DNA of 6,643 nt from Bacteroidota bacterium (GTDB lineage Bacteria > Bacteroidota > Bacteroidia > NS11-12g > UBA955), in assembly GCA_947450015.1 (NCBI GenBank), contig CANFUB010000148.1, positions 1-6,643 of the forward strand. The letters are read 5' to 3'. This document shows positions 1-5,591 of this stretch, piece by piece. Within the stretch, counting starts at the first letter, position 1; each line of letters opens with the position of its first letter. The notes under the pieces are model-generated. The model had not been told where the DNA came from and made no database searches. It saw nothing but the letters and a program-made list of their open reading frames with translations. The position numbers and the translations under genes were made by a program.

Positions 1-1780
1 AAGCATCGGCATTTTTAGATTTGGCAAAAAATTCAACGTTGTTTTTCAAAGTTTCAACATCATCGCGCAACATCTTCAATTTGTCGTTCAACTGGCGTTC
101 TTCATATTTCAATTTATCGTCGCCATTAGGCGCTGATGCTAACATTTCATAATGTTCTTTCATTCTGAATTGTTTGTTCTCGTCTGCTGCTTGTTTATGC
201 TTTTTATAGATGGCATCAACAGCTTTGTTGTAGTTATTCTGCAAATCATTTTTCACCTTCATAGGCACATAACCTATGCTCATCCACTCTTGTTGTAATT
301 TGCGCAAAGCTTGGAATACCGCTGTGCTATCGTTGTTCTCTAACAATTCGGTAACTGCTTTAAGTATGCCTTCTTTCGCCACTTGATTTTCTTTTTCACC
401 AGCATTTTTTTCTTTATAGAAAACATCTTTTTTGCTAAAAAATGCATCACATGCCGCTCTGAATCGTGTCCAAACCACATCATTCATTTTATCAGGCACC
501 GGTCCAATACCGCGCCATTGCTCCTGTAAAGCGATAATCTTTTTAGAAGTAATATCGAATTGCGGATTGTCTATTAGTTTTTCAACTTGCTCGCACAAGG
601 CCAATTTGGCTTTTAAATTTTCATCTCTACCGCTATTAAGTTTATCAAAGAAACCCTTCTTGCTGTGATTGAAAATATTTTGAGCTTCTCTGAAACGTTT
701 CCAGATTTGATCATTCACACTTTCAGGCACTGGTCCAATGGTTTTCCATTCATTGAAAATAGCTGTTATTTCTTCAGATTTTTCTTTCCACTGTTTTGCG
801 TTTTCAATTGGCATTTGATTAATCAATTCGATTTTCTCGCACAACACCTTTTTTAATTCGAGGTTATCATTGCGTTTCGCTTTGATTTCATCTAAAACGG
901 CTCTCTTTTCATTTAAAACCTTATCTGAAGCATCTTTAAAACGTTTCCATATTTCTTCCGAAACATCTTTACCGTTAACCGGTCCAGTATTTTTAAAATC
1001 TTCGTGGTATTTGTTTAATAGGATGTAAGTTTTCTTAATTGATTTTTCTTCATGTAAGGCACTTACTTTTTTGATTAAATCAATTTTTGCCTCTAAGTTT
1101 TTCTCTCTATCCAATTCCTTCAACTCATTGTTGATGGTATGGTTATCATAGAATTTTTCTAACAAGAAACGGTAATTGTCCCAAAGGTCTTGCATGTGTT
1201 CGCGGGGAACCGTTCTAATTTGACGCCATTGCTTTTGTAATTCTCTTACTTCGTCAAAGGCTTTTTCAGTTTCATCATTAGACGTTAAGACTCTTAATTT
1301 TTCGATGATGCTTTTTTTAGCATTCAGATTTTTCTTTTTTTCGTCTTCTGCTAATTTTTTCTCTTCGGCTCTTTTTTCTAAAAATTTAGTATAGGCTTTG
1401 TAAAAAGCTTCTTTTTGTTCGTCGTATGGTGGCTTAAATTCTCTTACTTCATTGCCTGCATCGGCCCATTCTTTAATTTGTAAAACCCTTTCAGCTTTAA
1501 TTGCATCATCAAAAAGTACTCTGATTTTTTTGAATATATCATGACCCTCTTTTAAATTGGTGTTGAACACCAATTCTTCAGCCTTTTTTACAAAATCTGC
1601 TTTGGTATAGCCAGAATAATCCGTGTTATCCCTTTTCTCTTCTTCTTCGGCCACCTCAATAAATTCATCGTGCTCTTCGCTATCACCTTTTTTTTCAAGG
1701 TGTGAGATAGCGGCTTCTAATGCATTTTCTTTTGGATCGTTGGTCAAAGCATCATTTAAAATTTGGTCTGTTTCACTCAT
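1..1780 (-). CDS. DUF349 domain repeat protein, 3' end cut by window edge
   Basis: The reading frame is open from ATG at 1780 down to the left edge and gives 593 residues without a stop. The product is very rich in Lys and Glu and looks almost entirely helical or coiled-coil, with no signal peptide or membrane segment, so it is probably cytoplasmic. Residues 1-60 form an acidic leader (a Glu run near 45-48). From about residue 100 to 530 there are roughly six DUF349 (PF03993) repeats of the form [Q/E]W-x2-IGxVP...W-x2-[FY]R-x-A. Their anchors are at W185, F262, W345, W422 and W499, with a weaker first copy near 106. The last stretch, about 535-593, is coiled-coil and ends in a NNVEFFAKSKN-like tail, which resembles the C-terminus of the family, so probably few residues are missing. 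The molecular function of DUF349 is not known to me. The gene lies 210 bases downstream of the DUF922 gene on the same strand. Family assignment is firm; role is not inferred. Confidence 0.93.
   Translation of the reverse strand, partial: MSETDQILNDALTNDPKENALEAAISHLEKKGDSEEHDEFIEVAEEEEKRDNTDYSGYTKADFVKKAEELVFNTNLKEGHDIFKKIRVLFDDAIKAERVLQIKEWADAGNEVREFKPPYDEQKEAFYKAYTKFLEKRAEEKKLAEDEKKKNLNAKKSIIEKLRVLTSNDETEKAFDEVRELQKQWRQIRTVPREHMQDLWDNYRFLLEKFYDNHTINNELKELDREKNLEAKIDLIKKVSALHEEKSIKKTYILLNKYHEDFKNTGPVNGKDVSEEIWKRFKDASDKVLNEKRAVLDEIKAKRNDNLELKKVLCEKIELINQMPIENAKQWKEKSEEITAIFNEWKTIGPVPESVNDQIWKRFREAQNIFNHSKKGFFDKLNSGRDENLKAKLALCEQVEKLIDNPQFDITSKKIIALQEQWRGIGPVPDKMNDVVWTRFRAACDAFFSKKDVFYKEKNAGEKENQVAKEGILKAVTELLENNDSTAVFQALRKLQQEWMSIGYVPMKVKNDLQNNYNKAVDAIYKKHKQAADENKQFRMKEHYEMLASAPNGDDKLKYEERQLNDKLKMLRDDVETLKNNVEFFAKSKNADA
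284..1228 (-). repeat. 77-codon tandem repeats inside the DUF349 gene
   Basis: The repeat anchor residues W185, F262, W345, W422 and W499 are encoded at 1226-1228, 995-997, 746-748, 515-517 and 284-286. The steps are 77, 83, 77 and 77 codons. The similarity is visible in the DNA as well: the segment starting at 481 and the one starting at 712 share CATTCA, then CAGGCAC, then GGTCCAAT in register, exactly 231 bases apart. This marks internal duplication of one domain rather than a mobile or intergenic repeat. The copy at F262 has lost the Trp and carries the extra residues that make its step 83. Confidence 0.75.
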
Positions 1781-1822
1781 TCTGATACGGGTTTTTGGGT
1801 CTGGTTTTTTTGTAAAGGATTG

Positions 1823-1830
1823 CAAAAATA
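1823..1830 (-). promoter_or_regulatory. candidate -7 element for the DUF349 gene
   Basis: Read on the minus strand this is TATTTTTG, a full match to the Bacteroidota -7 consensus TAnnTTTG. It sits 42 bases before the ATG at 1780. I do not see a good TTTG at the matching -33 distance upstream, and the region is AT-rich enough for a chance match, so this is only a candidate. Confidence 0.3.
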
Positions 1831-1990
1831 ATCGATTTATTGATATTTGGACTATTATCTAAATATTAAGTTAGGGGCCTTCGGAATATTATTTGTTTCA
1901 ACAAATTTATTGATAAATTGACGGATTCAGAAAAAATTGTCAAATTATTACAGTAAAATGAAAATTGGAGATTCTTAAAATTGATTTTAG

Positions 1991-2530
1991 TTATTTTTTA
2001 AATTCATTCAAACCAACGAGTCTGATAGCAACACTATCCGACCATTTTTTTTGCATGTCAACAATTATAGAGTGATTGGTTTCGTTGTCATACCTTGTCT
2101 GTTCCTTTTCCATCAGTTTTGCATATTGCTTAAAAGCCAATTTGATTTCCATGTTTAAAACATCGGCATCACTGGTGTTTTTTTGAAGGTGTTTTATTCT
2201 TTTTCTTAACTCGCGTGCATATATTTCAGTAATATCAAAGTGCAATTGTTCATGCTTTAATATTTCATTACTAGCATTGGGTTTTATCCAAGATTTTGCA
2301 GGATCAAAATAATTGGTGACCTCTGCGGTTACACCTTTTTGCTTAACAATACGAATGTTTAAAGTGGTATTCGTATTCGACATGAATTTTGATTTTGTAT
2401 CAATTGGTCCCTTGAAGTGTTGTTTGGTTAATGGTTTATTTTCTTGCCATAAAACTTTAGCAACAGTTGTAGCACCCATTAATATGAGTAATAGCGAAAA
2501 GGGTAATATGAGTTTTTTGAATAAATTCAC
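1991..2530 (-). CDS. DUF922 family protein, predicted secreted Zn-dependent protease-like
   Basis: With GTG at 2530 as start the product has 179 residues. Residues 1-24 form a signal peptide or membrane anchor: NLFKK followed by a Leu/Ile-rich core ending at ATTVA. The mature part matches DUF922 (COG5661, annotated as predicted secreted Zn-dependent protease). It has a LTKQHFKGPI segment near residues 34-43, then HEQLHFDITE at 93-102, which contains an HExxH zinc-binding signature, and YDNETNHS at 147-154, whose His153 or alternatively Glu102 could be a third metal ligand. Proteolytic activity is inferred from motif only. The frame also allows a TTG start at 2551, adding seven residues (186 in all). 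I prefer GTG because it gives a compact Lys-containing signal peptide, AGAGAG lies just upstream, and the TTG overlaps a possible promoter element. No ATG is available before Met18. The gene is divergent from clpB and has no close partner in its own direction. Confidence 0.88.
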   Translation of the reverse strand: MNLFKKLILPFSLLLILMGATTVAKVLWQENKPLTKQHFKGPIDTKSKFMSNTNTTLNIRIVKQKGVTAEVTNYFDPAKSWIKPNASNEILKHEQLHFDITEIYARELRKRIKHLQKNTSDADVLNMEIKLAFKQYAKLMEKEQTRYDNETNHSIIVDMQKKWSDSVAIRLVGLNEFKK

Positions 2531-2545
2531 GTGCTCTCTATATAA

Positions 2546-2576
2546 ATGCAAAAAGTATGCAATTATTGTGATGCAA
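2546..2576. repeat. three ATGCAA direct repeats before the DUF922 gene
   Basis: ATGCAA occurs at 2546-2551, 2557-2562 and 2571-2576, with steps of 11 and 14 bases. On the minus strand these read TTGCAT. The cluster lies 16-46 bases upstream of the GTG start at 2530. Between the copies the minus strand reads TACTTTTTG (2557-2549), one base longer than the Bacteroidota -7 consensus TAnnTTTG, with a TTG of the distal repeat 16 bases further upstream. The cluster may be a promoter or a regulator-binding site; function is inference, the repeats themselves are plain in the sequence. Confidence 0.35.
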
Positions 2577-2674
2577 TTTTAATCTTTTTAGATGACTCAG
2601 ACAATATTGCTTATTTATTTTATTTTAGGGTAAAAAATATAGCAAAATGGCTGATATTACTGACTAATTAGCAG

Positions 2675-2699
2675 TTTGTTGGCTTTGGATTTTGTTTTG
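2675..2699 (+). promoter_or_regulatory. TTTG-rich tract upstream of clpB, possible -33 region
   Basis: TTTG occurs four times within 25 bases, starting at 2675, 2684, 2691 and 2696. TTTG is the -33 element of the Bacteroidota housekeeping promoter. Downstream candidates for the -7 element (around 2702-2709 and 2709-2716) match TAnnTTTG poorly, so no complete promoter can be drawn. The tract ends 61 bases before the clpB ATG. No CIRCE-type inverted repeat (TTAGCACTC-N9-GAGTGCTAA) is present, so HrcA control is not supported. Confidence 0.22.
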
Positions 2700-2760
2700 T
2701 TTACGTCTATCTGAAAATCGGTTAGTCGCGATGCTCAAAATAAATTACAAATAAAACAAT

Positions 2761-5355
2761 ATGAACATTAATAAATTTACAATTAAGGCACAAGAATGTG
2801 TTCAACAAGCGCAGCAATTGGCTTTTGAGAATAGTAACCCAAGCATTGAGAATGCCCATTTATTGAAAAGTATTTTTGAAAATGATGAAGAAGTCATTTC
2901 CTTTATTTTCAACAAAACAGGCGCCAATATCAATCGGGCCAAATCGGCATTAGATGCAATAATTGCAGGTTTTCCAAAAGTAACAGGCGATCAGAATAAC
3001 CAGTTCCTTTCGCCAACTTTGAACACAACTTTAATGAGTGCCGAAAAACAAATGAAAGAATTTGGTGATGAATATGTTTCAATCGAACATTTCATCATTG
3101 CTTTGCTTTCTAATAACGATACCATTGGTAATTTGTTAAAGGATGCAGGTGTTAAATTAGCAGATGCAAAAAAAGCCATCAAAGATTTAAGAGGCAATAG
3201 CACTGTGAACTCACAAAGTGGAGGCGAGCAATACAATGCTTTGAAAAAATATGGCCTCAATTTAAATGAATTGGCTTCGGCTGGTAAATTAGATCCCGTA
3301 ATTGGTAGAGATGATGAGATAAGAAGAGTACTGCAGATATTAAGTAGGAGAACCAAAAATAACCCTATTTTAATCGGTGAGCCAGGTGTTGGTAAAACTG
3401 CGATTGCCGAAGGTTTAGCGCGAAGAGTTGTACAAGGTGATGTGCCAGAGAATTTAAAATCTAAAACAATTTACAGTTTAGACATGGGTGCTTTAATTGC
3501 TGGTGCAAAATACAAAGGCGAGTTCGAAGAGCGCTTAAAAGCAGTGGTGAATGAAGTGATAAAAAGCAATGGAGAGATTGTGTTGTTTATTGATGAAATT
3601 CATACACTAGTAGGCGCAGGCAAAAGTGAAGGCGCTATGGATGCAGCGAATATTTTAAAACCTGCACTAGCGCGTGGTGAGTTAAAAGCCATTGGCGCCA
3701 CTACGTTGGCCGAGTATCAAAAGTACATCGAAAATGATAAAGCATTAGAGCGTCGTTTTCAAAAAGTAATGGTTGAGGAACCGAGCGAGCAAGATGCCAT
3801 TTCGATTTTACGTGGGTTAAAGGAGCGCTATGAAACCCACCATAAAGTGCAGATTAAAGATGAGGCCATAATCAATGCTGTCGAACTATCGAGCCGATAT
3901 ATTTCCGATCGTTTTTTGCCAGACAAGGCCATCGATTTACTTGATGAAGCAGCCTCTAAATTAAGGATTGAAATAGACTCATTGCCGCAAGAACTCGATG
4001 AATTGAACCGCAGAATTATGCAGTTAGAGATCGAGAAGGAAGCCATCAAAAAAGAAAATGACAAGGATAAATTGAGTAAGTTAAATTCTGAATTGGCCAA
4101 TTTGAATGAGGAACGTAATACCATTAACGCCCGTTGGAGAAGTGAGAAAGATGTGGTTGAAAAAATTCAAACTCGCAAAGGCGATATAGAGCAATATAAG
4201 AATGAAGCCGATCAGGCAGAGCGCAATGGTGATTTTGGTAAGGTAGCTGAGTTGCGTTATGGTAAAATAAAAGAGGCCGAAGAAGAAGTTTCAAAACTTC
4301 AGTTGAAATTGATAGAAGTGCAAGGTGATAAACCAATGGTGAAAGAAGAGGTAGATGCCGAAGATATTGCAGATGTGGTAAGTAAGTGGACTGGTATACC
4401 TGTGAACCGTATGTTGCAAAGCGAGCGCGAAAAATTGGTGCATTTAGAAGATGAATTACACAAACGTGTGGTTGGTCAGGAAGAAGCCATAGCCGCTATT
4501 TCGGATGCTGTACGAAGAAGCAGAGCTGGTTTGCAAGATCCAAAAAAACCAATCGGTTCATTCATCTTTTTGGGAACCACTGGTGTTGGTAAAACAGAAT
4601 TGGCCAAAGCCTTAGCTGCTTTCTTATTCAACGATGACAATGCTATGGTGAGAATTGATATGAGTGAGTACCAGGAGAAACATACTGTTAGTAGATTGAT
4701 TGGTGCACCTCCAGGCTATGTGGGTTACGATGAAGGTGGTCAGTTGACAGAGGCTGTTCGCAGAAGACCTTATTCCGTGATATTGTTAGATGAGATTGAA
4801 AAAGCGCATCCAGATGTTTTCAATATTTTGTTACAGGTATTAGATGATGGAAGATTGACTGATAACAAAGGAAGAACAGCTAATTTTAAAAATACCATTG
4901 TCATAATGACGAGCAATATTGGTTCGCATATTATACAAGAGAATTTTGAGGGCATGACAGATGCGAACAAGGATGAAGTGTTGGCCAAAACAAAAAATGA
5001 AGTGTATCAGTTATTAAAGAGTACCATTCGTCCTGAGTTCTTGAATAGAATTGATGAAATATTAATGTTCGAGCCATTGAGCAGAGAGAACATTCATCAA
5101 ATTGTGAAGATACAATTGGCGGGAATTACCAAGCAATTGGCCGAGGCTGGTTTTGCCATCGAAATTACCGAAGAGGCAACTGATTGGTTAGGTCAATTGG
5201 GCTATGATCCACAGTTCGGAGCACGCCCATTGAAACGTGTTTTACAGAAAAAGGTATTGAATGAATTATCGAAAAAAATATTGACTGGTGAGATTAAAAA
5301 AGAATCCACCATCTTTGTAGATTCATTTAACAATGAGATTGTGTTTCGAAATTAA
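2761..5355 (+). CDS. clpB: ATP-dependent disaggregase ClpB, complete
   Basis: The 864-residue product is a full-length Hsp100 disaggregase. It acts in the cytoplasm as a hexamer that threads aggregated proteins through its pore and works with DnaK/DnaJ/GrpE. Domains in order: Clp N domain (about 1-145), AAA+ D1 (about 160-405), coiled-coil M domain (about 408-525) with the YGKI motif at Y500, and AAA+ D2 (about 550-864). D1 has Walker A GEPGVGKT 206-213, pore Tyr251, Walker B Glu279 and Arg331/Arg332. D2 has Walker A GTTGVGKT 605-612, pore Tyr653, Walker B Glu678, arginine finger Arg763 and sensor-2 GAR with Arg822. All catalytic residues are present and the numbering up to 678 matches E. coli ClpB almost exactly. 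About seven extra residues fall at 723-756. The M domain and YGKI motif separate it from ClpA and ClpC, and it lacks a ClpP-binding loop that I can recognise. The ATG at 2761 gives the expected MNINKFTIKAQE start. No Shine-Dalgarno is evident. Transcription ends at the hairpin just downstream. Confidence 0.99.
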   Translation: MNINKFTIKAQECVQQAQQLAFENSNPSIENAHLLKSIFENDEEVISFIFNKTGANINRAKSALDAIIAGFPKVTGDQNNQFLSPTLNTTLMSAEKQMKEFGDEYVSIEHFIIALLSNNDTIGNLLKDAGVKLADAKKAIKDLRGNSTVNSQSGGEQYNALKKYGLNLNELASAGKLDPVIGRDDEIRRVLQILSRRTKNNPILIGEPGVGKTAIAEGLARRVVQGDVPENLKSKTIYSLDMGALIAGAKYKGEFEERLKAVVNEVIKSNGEIVLFIDEIHTLVGAGKSEGAMDAANILKPALARGELKAIGATTLAEYQKYIENDKALERRFQKVMVEEPSEQDAISILRGLKERYETHHKVQIKDEAIINAVELSSRYISDRFLPDKAIDLLDEAASKLRIEIDSLPQELDELNRRIMQLEIEKEAIKKENDKDKLSKLNSELANLNEERNTINARWRSEKDVVEKIQTRKGDIEQYKNEADQAERNGDFGKVAELRYGKIKEAEEEVSKLQLKLIEVQGDKPMVKEEVDAEDIADVVSKWTGIPVNRMLQSEREKLVHLEDELHKRVVGQEEAIAAISDAVRRSRAGLQDPKKPIGSFIFLGTTGVGKTELAKALAAFLFNDDNAMVRIDMSEYQEKHTVSRLIGAPPGYVGYDEGGQLTEAVRRRPYSVILLDEIEKAHPDVFNILLQVLDDGRLTDNKGRTANFKNTIVIMTSNIGSHIIQENFEGMTDANKDEVLAKTKNEVYQLLKSTIRPEFLNRIDEILMFEPLSRENIHQIVKIQLAGITKQLAEAGFAIEITEEATDWLGQLGYDPQFGARPLKRVLQKKVLNELSKKILTGEIKKESTIFVDSFNNEIVFRN
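3189..3207 (+). other. clpB: possible internal start giving N-terminally shortened ClpB
   Basis: Codon 149 (3205-3207) is GTG in the context RGNSTVNSQSGG. E. coli ClpB has its known internal start at a GTG for Val149 in a closely similar linker (RGGESVNDQ) between the N domain and D1. Here a purine-rich AAGAGG lies upstream with a 10-base gap to the GTG. If used, this start would give a 716-residue form lacking the N domain. The codon and position are seen; use as a start is inference, and AAGAGG also simply encodes the conserved Arg-Gly. Confidence 0.3.
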
Positions 5356-5373
5356 TTCAGCTTAAAATAAATT

Positions 5374-5405
5374 AAAAAAGGCAACCAATTTTTGGTTGCC
5401 TTTTT
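5374..5405 (+). terminator. intrinsic terminator of clpB
   Basis: A perfect 9-bp stem, GGCAACCAA (5380-5388) with TTGGTTGCC (5392-5400), closes a TTT loop and is followed by five T (5401-5405). Six A precede the left arm, so the stem can extend by A-T pairs and the hairpin could also act on the opposite strand. It begins 18 bases after the clpB stop codon and separates clpB from the GH1 gene. Confidence 0.93.
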
Positions 5406-5591
5406 AGTTTAAACATCATACTAATTTAATTAGAAATTAATATTCGAAACGGATCTTTGAACACAATATGAGAAGTATTTTAATTCTTTTGTTCATGCTC
5501 ATGTGCGAGTTATTCTTAAAATCAATCAGTCATTGTTTAAGAAGATAAAAACTGCAATATTGCGTTGACATTATTGTAGTGCATTGAACCT
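5406..5591 (+). other. intergenic gap before the GH1 gene, no convincing gene
   Basis: The gap is AT-rich and includes two short palindromes: GTTTAAAC at 5407-5414 and CTAATT-T-AATTAG at 5421-5433. GATCTTTG at 5452-5459 differs from the TAnnTTTG -7 consensus at one defined position. A 26-codon ORF (ATG 5468 to TAA 5546-5548) encodes a hydrophobic, Cys-containing peptide; see the findings. The GH1 promoter should lie in this region because the terminator blocks read-through from clpB, but I cannot define it. Confidence 0.4.

Noticed and set aside
432..856. Two plus-strand ORFs (432-668 and 665-856) inside the DUF349 gene
   Set aside because: Both are antisense shadows of a continuous, well-matched DUF349 frame and have no recognisable domain.
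1623..1862. Plus-strand 79-codon ORF, rich in Ser/Phe, over the start of the DUF349 gene
   Set aside because: It is the antisense of the acidic, Lys/Glu-rich N-terminus of the DUF349 protein, and its composition follows from that coding strand.
1891..1919. Inverted repeats ATTTGTT-TC-AACAAAT (1891-1906) and AATTTAT-TG-ATAAATT (1904-1919) as a terminator for the DUF922 gene
   Set aside because: The stems have almost no G-C pairs, the loops are two bases, the two repeats overlap, and no T run follows on the minus strand; they fit chance in AT-rich DNA.
1976..1989. TAAAAT-TG-ATTTTA palindrome right after the DUF922 stop codon
   Set aside because: It is six A-T pairs only, too weak for a terminator, and expected by chance in such AT-rich sequence.
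2313..2582. Plus-strand 89-codon ORF opposite the DUF922 gene
   Set aside because: The minus strand carries a clear DUF922 protein with signal peptide and HExxH, so the opposite frame is a shadow; its product shows no family motif.
2641..2760. Possible CIRCE/HrcA operator (TTAGCAG at 2669, GATGCTC near 2728)
   Set aside because: The pieces lie about 60 bases apart and do not form the TTAGCACTC-N9-GAGTGCTAA inverted repeat.
2991..4988. Minus-strand ORFs inside clpB (2991-3356, 3828-4124, 4124-4336, 4770-4988)
   Set aside because: All are antisense to uninterrupted ClpB sequence and show no conserved motif.
5407..5433. Palindromes GTTTAAAC and CTAATT-T-AATTAG after the clpB terminator, the second similar to CTAATTAG at 2664-2671
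   Set aside because: They are short, AT-only or nearly so, and not arranged around a promoter I can define; not enough to claim a shared operator.
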